Shown here piece by piece: positions 35,036 to 46,505 of a stretch of 64,000 nucleotides of DNA. Origin of the DNA: Apostichopus japonicus (lineage: Eukaryota; Echinodermata; Holothuroidea; Aspidochirotida; Stichopodidae); the NCBI RefSeq assembly GCF_037975245.1, contig NC_092564.1, forward strand, positions 1,195,984 through 1,259,983, given 5' to 3'. The notes under the pieces are model-generated. The model was not told where the DNA came from. It saw only the letters and a program-made list of their open reading frames with translations, and ran no database searches. The position numbers and the translations under genes are program-made. Numbering within the stretch: the first letter of the stretch is position 1; every line of letters begins with the position of its first letter.

Positions 35036-38000
35036 TTTCGAGAGAGCAAATTTATGGATTCAGTGTCTAAACAGAGATATTATTCTTGATCAATGTAGAT
35101 CCCAGAGAATGGTTCCATGCAGCCTTTGCCTAACATTGAGATTAATATTTACAGACACTAAGACCATCAATCCATGTCAGAGTAGAACTTGTTGGTCACC
35201 TGACACCTCCAAGCGTAAATTTGAGTCCCAGAACAAATGTGATGGCTGTACAGGCTTACCATTCAGTATGTATGGTATAAGACACTTCTAATACTTGTAA
35301 CTTAACAGTTTAGAGATGATATCTATACAGATCTACATGCAACATATTCCAAGTATCCGCATGACAACGTATTATTTCATATAATTACAAGTAAACTTCC
35401 AAGTTGAGAATATTTATTCAGAATTGAAACATCCGGAAAGTAACGACTGCGAGCTCAACAAGTATATACAAATCCAATATTGCAAATACTAATAAGTCAT
35501 GAAACCTGATGATGCCACTCAAAATAAAACAACAGCACCAAAACTGATCAAACAAATCCCCTGGCATTCATGAGTTCCTTGATCCGTATGTAAAATATAC
35601 ACAAAGAAAGAACATAATTGCTATAAACAGACTCAATTAATAATGTAACATCAACTCTGTATACTACTAGAGCTACACTGTGGCTGTAAAAGGCTTCAAA
35701 TCAACAAGAAGAAGATACAAATATATTGGCTTGATACAGCCGGGACTTTACAAATGACTCTATGGTGTCTCTATAGTTACACCACTGTAACTAACTGATA
35801 ACAGGGCAGCTCCTGTTGACTGGGCACAAACATAAGGACACTTCCAGAGTAAACATATATCATAGGAGTCAAAAGACACATCCTAACTTTGTCAAGTTAT
35901 AGCAGGCTAACTTCAATTGTTTAAACAAATACAAAACAAACTATAGTAGATGGGTGTGAATTTCAAGAACAATGGACCCACTTACAATTAGTTCTGAAGA
36001 GACATCTGCTCACCAACCACTTAAAATTGCCAGGAATCCATTAACAGATTACCTTCAACAAGAATTGTTTACATCACACCTACATCAGTACCTTGACTAT
36101 TTGGTGTTCCCCATCCAAACCTATCCCTTACAGAATAACATATCTTGAGAAGAAAAATAAATTAAAGGGTAGTAAAAACTTCAAGGTATGACTGTTTGAG
36201 AAGGGGTGTATCAGAATCGGTTCTCCTGGTCAGACCTGGAAAACAACAAGACAATGTCTTGGAAGTTTCATCTTCACTGGTAAGTGTCACTGGCTCTTAG
36301 GATACAATAGGTTAGCTTTAGAGTTAGGCAACATATATCTGTAAATTAGGCCTACATAATGAATAGTTATAACACATTATTTCCCTCCAGATTGCAGTAT
36401 TTAGGTAAAATCATATGCGCAGAGCTAACTTGAAATAATTTGTAAGTAAAATGTATTCAAGTTAACTACAATGATTAGTTCCAAACATGTAGGCCTACTG
36501 TTTCCCTTTTGCAAACCCATTGTAAGAGCTTTTTGAGTCTAGCAGATATTTGACATGCAGTACAGATTCTTCTCTGCCACACTTATGACTTGGCCGTGAT
36601 TCTCTTACAATCGTTCAAGTTTAAGCAGCTTATGCCCATTTAATTGGGATGCTCATTCCATACTACACAATCTCCAATATAAATTCGACTTCTATTGTTT
36701 CTACCTCAGTTAAGAGGCTGGACTGATGTGATCATAATTTTATAGGTTTGCAGTCAGTATCAGTTAATCAAACATTCCAGATGTTAGTATAATGCATGAT
36801 CACCATTCTTAATGCAAAAGAATAAATTAAATACTAACTTTTCTTACAGTTTCACTCTTCCTTTACTCTTTCACAAAACTACATTACAAAAAAAAAGTTC
36901 ATTTGGAGCTATTTGGATTATATGAAGCAATAAAAGATGAATTTGGAGGGCTGGGAGCTATCCAACGTAAAACTGCAGGATACACTGGAGATGATTGGAA
37001 AACTGCAACGTACGTCTCCTACGGATCAAGGCATTCTTATGTTTTCCTTGGTTCATTTATAATCTTGAGTACCTCCAATGAGGATGACAAGAAAAGTACA
37101 CTGTATATAAAAAAAACATTTCGTCGATGTCAGCACATTTTTGTGCACTTTTATGTAGACCTATTGTATGTGGGGTACACAACCATGGTCAAAATGAATT
37201 CTGTATACCTAGTTAGAATAGCCTACATGCTACGAATGTGTATTCAAGAATGGAAATGGAATGCGCTGAACAGAATGGTTTAATGCACACATCTTATACA
37301 ATCAGCAATTCAGGAACCAAAGGAAAGCAAAGAAATATGACAGAAAACCATGCAATGTATAACAGAAGGGCACAGACATTGTCCAATTTTGCAATTTGAT
37401 GCAATTCTTACTATAAGATTGAAACAAACCACATATACCTTTTAACTTCCCACTTGTACTCTTATGTTACACATCAGGTATAAATGGAACATTATAAAGA
37501 TACAGCTTATTATAGTTGTGCAAAATACATGTACACAAACATTAAGGCATTTGTAGTGCACCAACTGCTGACTTAGTTCTCCCATGGCTGTGAAATATGA
37601 ATTATGCACACTAACGAACCTACGTGGGATTGTCCAGAAAACAGGACAAATGATGTAGTGATTTTTAAATGAGTAAAAAAAGTCAAATTTGTTGCAAGCT
37701 AACAATCAATATATTGTTGTTGAACTCAAAATTAATAAACTCCATCTTCCAGAGGTTTGAATGATTACACCATGATTCATCATGGGCATATCTGAAGGGA
37801 TAACAATGTTTCAGATCAAAGGGTGTAAAGACCTTATCACATTCCAGCCAGTAAACTGAATTCCCATGTTTCACTAAGGTAAAGGTATGTTAGCATTGGG
37901 GTGTTTACTTCATATTTCATAACTGACTGGTGGATTGTACTTAGTGATTCACTTACAAATAAAAAAAAAATGAAGGAAAAGACTAAGGCTTGAATATGAT

Positions 38001-40690
38001 TGTGTGAGAAGGCAACAAAACCATTTTGCTTATTCAGCAAACTATCTGGCAAATTATGTAAAGCGTGTTACCGCACCACTAAAGTACAAATCTAACTTAC
38101 AACATAAGGAAGCTTACTTAAAAGTAATTCTTGTAACTATTTGTTGAAATTTCAACCATGTGGACAAGTTTGCAGGTTAAATTTCACCATTACTTAAAGT
38201 ATTTGTAGTTAGCAATTGTATTTTATAAAATTTGGATTTTCCTAGCTTCAACATTTATTTAAGTCCCCAGGAATGAGGGTTGCACCATTTTATTTTGAAA
38301 CTGTATTCACAGAGGGTCACATAATTCCTTGCTGTGTAAATCAGCACAGTTGACTGAAGATACCAAAATGGTTACACAAACAAATGCTTGTAGTCTTGGT
38401 AGTTTGTCTAAGCAATATCCATACAATGCATACATTCTTACAGACTTTACAGACATTATGTTACTTATTTGGCATAGCTTAAATCTTGTTTTATAAGTAA
38501 TATTGATCATAGGAAGAAGCCAGGCACTTTCTTGGTTACTCTTGACATTGAATACTGTTTTATGCATCTAATCAACAATGCAGTAAATAAAATTTGATAA
38601 TTTTCAAACTTTAAATTTTTTTGCTTTCATCAGATTTTGATAAAAATTGCAGTAGCTATCTGCATCATTGCAAGAATATCTATTTCTTCATTATTTACCA
38701 AACTTGTAAATGGTAGGTGGTCATAAATTTATTCACGTCTAAAGTTTGTTCTCTCCTGTATTTATGAGCAAGAATTTTAGAAAAGAACATATTTCTAATA
38801 TTATATAGAAGGCTATGTGCACCTGAAATATAAAAACTACCCAACCAAATCCCCTCCCCCCCCCCTCCTCACCTACATTCCATTTGATTTTGCTCATGTT
38901 TTGAATAGTTTATTATTTTTTGTATTCTGTACTTTTGTATTTAACAAATTTTTCTTTTTCTCCAGTGTAAAGTGCTTTGAAATATGTCTTACACGAAACA
39001 TTCTAAAAATGTATAGCCTATTATAAGTATCAAAAGTTACAGTGAATCCAAGCACTTACAGTCTGTTCATGTTAAAAATGCTACTTGGGGACTGAACATA
39101 ATACCATGAATGAAATTTGAACATCCCACTTTATTCGGTGGGAACCAAAGGCCTACTGTAGCCCACATACCCTCCAAGTTACATAAAAATCAAACTGTAC
39201 ATCAAACTGTTGAAGACTCCATAACCTTAACGTTGGGTGACCTAGCATTAAGGACCAAATCTGTTTAGGCCAACTACTCAACCAAATCAAACATTGAATG
39301 AAGATAACAAAATCTCATTGGAGCAAAAAATGAACACTTTGAAAGATGCCTTATCTGCATCAAAGACATCACATTACAATTCTTGTCAACAAAAAATTGT
39401 CTTCTGTTTTTTCCCCTCTCCTATTGGGTCCTTGATAAGGACTTAAGTGTCCTTCCTGATCCTTTTTTTTCTACTAAACTAACCAACCTGAACTAACTAA
39501 CTAGGCCTAGGGGCCTAAAAAAGTAAAGGCAGTATAGCCTAGAGCTAGGCCTATAGGCAAGGCCTAAGTATAAATTTCAGAATATAGCTGTTGGAAATAT
39601 ATGGAATTCCAGCTCTAATCGGTTAGGCTCTAATAATGTCTTGACTCTTTTTTTTTTATAGTTAGCATAGGCTTTAAAAAATTTGATAAAGTTGGGATGT
39701 TCAGTGTTGTATACAGTCACAGTAAACTAAGGACTAACCCGACTGTGTAGCCTAACGGCTATGCCTCATATTACAACTTAAGCTTAGGCTACGGATGCCG
39801 TTTGCCAGCCTTAGCAACCACAATGAGTTAAACATTTCACTTCTTATTACCACTCGATTTCGGCCTGTCTTTACGAGACGGCTTTGTAGTAAGTCTGCTA
39901 TTCATATCTTAAGTCCACCCACAATTAGATGCAGACAAATATCAAATAAACGATTCCTGTCCACATACTTTGCTTGACAACGATACAGACTTTTTTATTT
40001 TGCACACTCGACTCGTAACAAGATCAGGTGATGGTCAGGTGACAAAGAAAGAGGGCGCTACACTAAAAATAACAAGGGAAAAACTGATCTATTTTATGGT
40101 CATTTCTTTTGGTCGCTCAATTAAAATGATTTAATATGGCTACAATCCTGCATCCCACACAATCGTAATCCGAAAGACAATATTTCAAATTGAATTGAAA
40201 TTCGAGTATACATTTTATTTAACAGAAAAAGACATTATTTTGAGAAAAAAAGTGGAATCTGTTGAGACAGTCGAAATTTTGAGATGACAGTCGAAATCGA
40301 GGAACAAGTCGAAGTTTCGATTTTAAAAGGTTTGAGATCAATTTAATTTCTTTCAGGAAAGGGTACACATTTTAAATAAACGTTACACAATATAGTTGAA
40401 TTTTTAGAAAATTGCCAACCTTCGAGATAAAAAGTCTTAAAGTTGCCTAGTTGAATCTTTGATACTTAAGTCCAACTTTCGAGAAACTTTGTCCAAATAT
40501 TGAATTGGTATTCATTCATTGTATTTGGAGATAAGTAGTCCAAAAATGTATGTAGAAAGTAAACATTTGCAAATAAAATAGCCACCATAGTAACTTTTCT
40601 TTCAAATTAACATTTTTTGGGGGGAAGCTCCAAACACACCGCCAGTTTCTGCCCTCCAATTAGTTGATAGCTTCCTACACATCTGGTCAT
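35036..40690. other. Intergenic region upstream of MYCBPAP; no gene supported
   Basis: Should contain the MYCBPAP 5' UTR and promoter, but no clear TSS signal is visible. A + strand frame at 36903-37283 (126 codons, ELFGLYEAIKDEFGGLGAIQ) follows an acceptor-like ttttcttacag but resembles nothing I know. At 39490-39830 there are dense taggcctagg-type words. Confidence 0.45.
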
Positions 40691-40870
40691 CATGCCCCAC
40701 CTCCTCTCACTATGAAAAGCCAATCAAAGCCCACCAGGAACGAGATTCTCTGGACCAGTTCAAAATTGAGCGGTTAGCGTGTTTAGTGTGGTTTCGAAGC
40801 AACTTGTTTCACTATGAACGCGTCGTGCAGTGATGACATATAGAGCGGCGTGTGCATAGGTGTGTGTGGG
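40690..40870 (+). promoter_or_regulatory. Possible promoter segment between MYCBPAP and PEMT
   Basis: GC-balanced stretch with agccaatcaaag (CCAAT-type), tgatgacata (CRE/AP-1-like) and several CpGs (gaacgcgtcgtgc). It lies in the divergent MYCBPAP/PEMT interval, 5.6 kb from the PEMT start codon. No transcript evidence; the direction is a guess. Confidence 0.2.
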
Positions 40871-41600
40871 GCGGGGGGGGGGGGATACATCATTTGAAGT
40901 CTAATGTTTCTATTTTTCTGGGAGAGGACCAACAAAACCCCCTACATAGGAGACGGCTTCATTGACCCCAGGGTAGTATACTCCATTATAAAATCATTCA
41001 TTCGCCTCTGGCTCTAGCATAAAAGTTTAGTCCCCTACCTTAATCAGTCGGAGGAGATTGTGAATTTCTTATTATTTATATCACAACCTTTCGTTCACAA
41101 CTTCTTATAAAGACTTACATTATAGCTTAAATATGCCACAAAATTCACCATTTGACCTCTACTTTGTAAATAATTTTCTGGAGGGGAGGTGGGGGTGGGG
41201 GTGGGGTGGTTGACCCAGACATCCTATTAGGAGACGCCATGGCAGCACCCCTCCTTTAAAACTACTTCGTTCGCATTTGGCCTTCCCTTATACTAGATTC
41301 AGGTCGCACTACCTTAAGCATTCGGAGAAAATTTGGATTTTATTGTTATTAATTAGCACAATCCTGCGTTTAGAGATACTAACATGAAAGTAAAATATAA
41401 GTATGTCTCAGAATGCACCACTTGACGTTTAAACTTTTATTTTGTTTATCTGACCTGAGTGCAATCCCCCCCCCCCCCTTTATAAAAATCCTACATTCGA
41501 CTCTGGCCCTTCCACAAAATCATGGTCAGCACACTACCTTCATCAGTCGCGAAAATCTTGAATCTGGCCAGCATTTGAAATCCTGTGAATGCAACTGATT
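40870..41600. repeat. Three degenerate tandem copies of a ~225-275-bp dispersed repeat
   Basis: Repeating blocks are catttga-...-tttctg followed by a G- or C-rich run, then cctttaaaa/cattataaaa-...-cattcgcctctggc, then cctaccttaatcagtcgg-...-gagattgtgaat. Copies centre near 41000, 41270 and 41490 and are well diverged. No coding capacity; family not recognised with certainty. Confidence 0.55.
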
Positions 41601-42027
41601 CTGAGATACAGCTTCGTCCAGTTTGTAATTGTCTGAACACTCATCGAATAGAACCGAAGGGGAAGCAAGGCGGAAGGTATTCCAAACGGTAGTGTTGGAT
41701 CGTGGAGGGGGGGGGGGGTGGCTCCGATACCCTGCTCTCATGGGACCGACATTTATTTCATTACTAGAAGGACGACATTTATAAATAAAGATCACCGTAA
41801 TTTTAAATGAGTGCAGTCCAATACAGGGGCACAAACACCCGTTTTGTACTGGGGGTGGGGATAAGTCTAAGATGTTAAGATGTTCACGTGAGAGGTGTAG
41901 GAGAGGGAGAATCATACCCTTCCAGCAATCTTGGTAAAATCACAAGATGGTGTCATATTTTGCGAAGTTGTTGAAGAATTTCAGACTGTTTAAGTTGCAT
42001 CACATGCATGCATGTTATATATGTATA

Positions 42028-42948
42028 TGTTATGCGCTATCGACCGATTTGCGCCATCGATCGATAGCGCTGCGCTATCTATGGATCCGTCGTTAGCGCA
42101 AGCATCGGTATATCGCGCAGGTATCGATCGATGGCGCAGGCAGATCGACGGATTGTATGTCTATTTTTGATAATGACAATGTTTTTTTCTTAAACTTCAG
42201 GATGACGCCAAGTGCTGTTTAAAGGACACATCACCGATTTTTCTAAAAATTGCCCGTTTAATTATTATTTTCTGTGTAAATATTTATGATAAATTCAATA
42301 AAATGTTATCAATTGATAGTGATACAATGAGTTCCAATAACTTTGTTGTATCATGGAGATAACCTAAATCCATTGCTTAATCAGGCATATGTATCAGGTT
42401 GTATCATATGTCTTCAGGCCTTGGTTCTAAGAAATCTGCTAAATTACTGATATGATTGGGCCAACAGTGACTATCGACCTCATATAGTACTGATATATGG
42501 TGACGATATTCGTAAAAATGGAAAAAGAGCCAGCTTTTCGAGAACGCATGCAGGAGACTGTCGACCGCCAAGCTGCTTCAACAAAGAGCCCAGTCATTAG
42601 CGCGGAGAAGTACGATGCCATAAAATCTCATCTTCTGCATCCAAGCATCAAGGTGGACTCGCACTTCCGACATTGGGTCAAAACACGGAATTTTCAGATT
42701 GTCGACCTCCCTGGCCTCGAGGGAAACTCCAAGTTCCTGCGAGTTGTCAATGCTGAAAACGTGTTCGATGTCGTGAAGGGTATTCACGTAGACAAGGCCT
42801 GCAGTTCCCCTTTAAATCTCATCCTACACGACCCACGAACTATCGATTGATAGCGCAGCGCGATCTACCGATGCTTGCGCTAACGACGGATCCATAGATA
42901 GCGCAGCGCTATCGATCGATGGCGCAAATCGGTCGATAGCGCATAACA
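42028..42948 (+). mobile_element. Ginger-like DNA transposon, 921 bp, internally deleted
   Basis: The termini are perfect 83-bp inverted repeats (42028-42110 and 42866-42948), extended by one mismatch and seven more matching bases, then a degenerate extension to about 110 bp. The ends read TGTTA...TAACA and both are followed outside by TATA (42024-42027 and 42949-42952), consistent with a 4-bp target duplication. TGTNR ends and a 4-5 bp duplication fit the Ginger superfamily as I remember it. The inverted repeats are packed with gcgc and atcgatcgat words, possible transposase sites. Perfect arms suggest recent mobility, presumably driven by a full-length relative. Confidence 0.8.
42497..42850 (+). 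pseudogene. N-terminal remnant of a Ginger/KRBA2-like integrase protein
   Basis: Open for 117 codons from ATG 42497; a second ATG at 42518 (MEKEPAFRERMQETVDRQ) may be the true start. Recognised pattern: KYDAIKSHLL, then DSHFRHWVKTRNFQIVDLPG, then KFLRVVNAENVFDVVKGIHV. This is the arrangement upstream of the H2C2 zinc-binding motif in KRBA2-like proteins derived from Ginger transposons. The frame breaks off just after the first zinc-ligand His (IHVDK) and runs into the right inverted repeat, where it stops. The rest of the zinc finger and the whole DDE catalytic core are missing, so it cannot be an active transposase. It could still bind DNA or act as a repressor (speculative). Confidence 0.65.
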
Positions 42949-43587
42949 TATATACTGTACTGTATACTTGGAAGTTTAGTAATACTCTCGTTGGCCAGTG
43001 GGGATGGGGGGGGGGGGTATTGTGGTTATCCACCTTATTTGTTCTGGGAGAGGGGTATGCCCATAAAGGCACTGACGTGGTTGTGCCCCTGGTCCTGTAA
43101 CCATTTTTTTTCGGTTTATATTTTAGCAAGATCGCTGCTGCTTTAAAAGTACCATTCTAATGTTATATGTTATAACCAATTGTGTGTTAAAGCGATTAAT
43201 CAATTTTGTTTTCTATCAAAGAATACGCCTTTTCATTGGATGAACCAAAGAAGGCAATCATTGCAGAGAGGAAGGACACATTACTATACTCATACCCGCC
43301 AAAATTGCATTTTCTTTCTTCGTGATCGTACGGATTATCGACTATGAGCGTACATACATAAGTCACATTTTGTTTAGTTTTGCGTGATGCCGATTTTATA
43401 ATTCCATTAATTTAAGGGGGCTTTAGGCGCATAATTTAAAATCTTTCAGTTGTTGTATATCACTCAAAACACTGATATCAGTCCAGTGCGGTTTTTTTGC
43501 AATTCTTGTAAAACTAAAACTGACACTTATCAAAGACTGAATTTGCAAGGACCTTACTTTCTCTTCTCGCCGTTTGACCCACAAAAC

Positions 43588-43956
43588 CAAGGGCGTAGGA
43601 ACCGGGGGGGGGGGGCTGGGGGCGCCAGCCCCCCAGTGAAAAATATGGTGGGGCGGAAGTATCATTCCGCCCCCCCACTTCGCAAGTCAGAAAACCCCTT
43701 TTTCATTTCCAAATGAGAAAAAAATCTCATTTGGAGCACCAAATTGCATCTAAGGCCAGGTGAAAATGCAAAATTATTTACAAAATGGAGTGGATGTTGA
43801 AGTGTGCTATATTGCACCAAATTGCATCTGAGGCCACCTGGAAAAAAAATTCCCAAAGGGGAGAGGGACACCCCCTCCCCTTAGACCCCTCCCCCAGGCC
43901 GGCCATCAGTCTTCAGCCCCCCCCCCCCCACTCAAAAGTACCTTCCTACGCCACTG
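43588..43956. mobile_element. Small hAT-type element, 369 bp, with 8-bp target duplication
   Basis: Left end caagggcgtaggaacc and right end ccttcctacgccactg are imperfect inverted repeats (13 of 16). The octamer cacaaaac flanks both sides (43580-43587 and 43957-43964). Length-matched duplication and CA..TG ends fit hAT. It contains G/C runs and no coding capacity. The termini resemble those of the element at 13412 (CAAGGGCG..GGAACC). Confidence 0.8.
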
Positions 43957-43964
43957 CACAAAAC

Positions 43965-46297
43965 AGGCACAAAACAAAAGAAAGAAAGCAAAAAAAAAAC
44001 ACAACAATTTTAAGAGTTTTATTATTACAAAATAAAAACAAGAAATAAATAAACAGTTCACAAAATGTACATATGGTTATGTATAGGGCTGCTTTGAACT
44101 ATGAAGTGTTGTGATCATCCAGGGGCTGTATAGCATTATATCCAGCCGTCATTTCTAGCATAATTGTAGTTGGACATTCTAGTAACTGATCGATATAATT
44201 CATCGTCGTTTTCGTGCAACTGTATTCTACCGAAAAATGTTCTATTCAGCTACTAAGGAATAGTGAAATATTTGCATGTATCAAGATTATTGTACTCAGC
44301 AATCCAAGGTACAAAAAAATCGTTTGATTTCCTTTATAGAAGAGACGAAAGAACTGATTGACATGGTTTGAAGAATGTACGGTCTTCATTTTTATGTTTT
44401 GGCCCAGTTCCACGATTTTTGCATTTAACCCCATGGTACGTAGACTGACCATGGCAAGTTGATATTTAAGTGACTTACGCAGGTTGCTGTAAGGCGTCAT
44501 GTGCACATGTCTTGTTATGCGATGGCATTTGCTAAGTTGTATTGAAGAAGGCAGAAATCAGTGGTCAGTCAACTAAGTAAAACTGTCTGGGAAGTTTAAA
44601 ACAATTTGAAAAGAGGACAGAACCTTCTTTTTTTGTGCTAGAATGGGATTCAAAGCAGTGGCTTCATTAGTTAATTCCTGGTACTCCTGGGGTCACTGGT
44701 TTTAATCCTTTTCTAAGCTAGCCAAAAAGTTTGGTGCTTTCTATGGATATTTGTTTAACATTGCTGCAAGAAAGATTCCCATTTGGACTCACCTTGCTAT
44801 TACATTTTTTCTTGATTCCTTTGGAAACCTAGAATTTATTGGCCAATTTATCATTGCTGATGTGATTTTCATGAATTGCATTTAGTTCATTATGTTATGT
44901 TTTACACTTACCTTGTTTTTCATTTGATGGTCTTGTTTGGAATTATCATCTGGAATGTCTCAAGTTCAAATAAAATATAGGTTTAATTAGAGAAGGGGCA
45001 TTTGTTTCCAGGGGAAGGGTTACAGACATGTTTGGTACCCCGATTTAAGCTTTGCAATGTCGAAAAAAAAAACAGCTTGAATTTTACTAACAATATAAGT
45101 TAATTATGTGTACCAAATTCTGCTGATTTGATGTTCTGGAAATGATGAAAACTGCGAAGCTTCAGGGAGATTCTCTCCTGTGACCCCCAGTACCATCTTG
45201 CACTTACCAACCTTCTGTGCCCACCAAATGTTGCTCTCATTTTGCTGTGCTCCACTTCCAAATGTCTGTAGATTACAATGGTTAAATTATGGACTCGGGA
45301 TGAGATTTGTTGAATTGAATTGAAGTTGAATTGGAAGGCACCCGTCGTGTAGGTTGTAATCTATAAGCCCTTGCAGGTTTCTCCCACATTTGTGGTTGTT
45401 TAAGCGTCGCAAAAATAACTGCTGATGATTATATTATTATTTAAGTCACTATCAAGAAAGTTTTGTCACCTATTTACATATTTATTTATGAAACACAGTA
45501 AATTTCAAGCATTAAAATTGTGTGAATCCACCTGTACAATAACATGAGATAGAAATCTGGACATGGTAACTCTACTCTTGAGGATAATAGCTAGTTTTAC
45601 CTTTAGGGGTCATGTGAAGAAAGTTCTGTGTAAACATACTAAAGTTTATAGTTTTCCTTCTAAATGTACATGTAGCATTTATAAGGTTCCTGTCTTGTAT
45701 TTTTAAAGCCAAATTGTAAGTGATATATTATGATTATCATGCGCAAATGAACACTCTGCTATATTTTCAGATATAAAGTGATCAGCATCCACATTGGACA
45801 ACCTGGAACACAAGCAAGAATTTTAATGGTAACATTCTAATGGGCAGACAACTGCGTACATGCTGCGATTTTGGAGAACTACTTGATTTTAGCAAAGTAA
45901 GATTTCTGAGAGTAACCCTTTCCCTCTCCTCATCGGTTCTTCCCCCCTCTCCCCAATAGAAAGAAAGAAAAGGGGGGAAAAAGGAAACGAGTAGATATGT
46001 TGAGCACATGTTTAATGTCTTTATTCAGCAATAATAATCATTCTTTGGTCAACCGAGAAACCCTCCATTTTTCTTCCTTTAGGTCATCTTAGTGATTTGG
46101 TCTTTACTTCAAAAATTTTTTTTTTTCTTTTTCAGGGGTGGTTATTGAAATAAACATGATGTATGTAACATGTTTCTCCTTGTACTTTAGTCTACATAAT
46201 CCACTCTGATATGTGATAAGTAAACACATGTAGTTTAATGTTTATATAGCTCCATCAGAAAGGTGAAATTCAAGTGATTAGGGTAAAGGAGCAGGAC
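43965..46297. other. PEMT upstream flank; no gene supported
   Basis: AT-rich. It holds two weak exon-like signals, a minus-strand 58-nt segment at 45208-45265 with good splice sites and a tubulin-like short match at 45776-45820 (+), both discussed as findings. Confidence 0.4.
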
Positions 46298-46318
46298 GGG
46301 GGGGGGGGGGGGGGGGGG
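46298..46318 (+). repeat. 21-bp G homopolymer, 85 bp upstream of the PEMT first coding exon
   Basis: Uninterrupted G run followed by tgtggggggg, capable in principle of G-quadruplex formation. Length is likely polymorphic and may be misassembled. Confidence 0.8.
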
Positions 46319-46424
46319 TGTGGGGGGGAAGATCGGAGATTGATTTTACAATCCTACAAATTATCAGTCGGGAAGCGCTAACCTTTATTTCTTTATTCAT
46401 TAGGCAGAAATACCAGCAGTACTT

Positions 46425-46505
46425 ATGGAGGTGATCTATTTCAATGATTACAATTTCTGGCTGAGTGCCTTTCTAATGGTCTTTAACCCTCTCTTTTGGA
46501 ATGTG
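46425..46505 (+). CDS. PEMT: PEMT coding exon 1 (aa 1-27)
   Basis: Encodes [20 protein letters not shown] and NPLFWNV, ending phase 0 at GTAAGG. An acceptor-like cattag ends at 46403, so a non-coding leader exon probably lies upstream. Confidence 0.87.

Noticed and set aside
34893-35291. + strand 132-codon frame
   Set aside because: Antisense to MYCBPAP exon 1, which has splice-site, phase and start-codon support. The + strand frame resembles no family.
36903-37283. 126-codon + strand frame as a new gene
   Set aside because: An acceptor-like site precedes it, but there is no family resemblance, no partner exon and an AT-rich codon mix. Not enough to call a gene.
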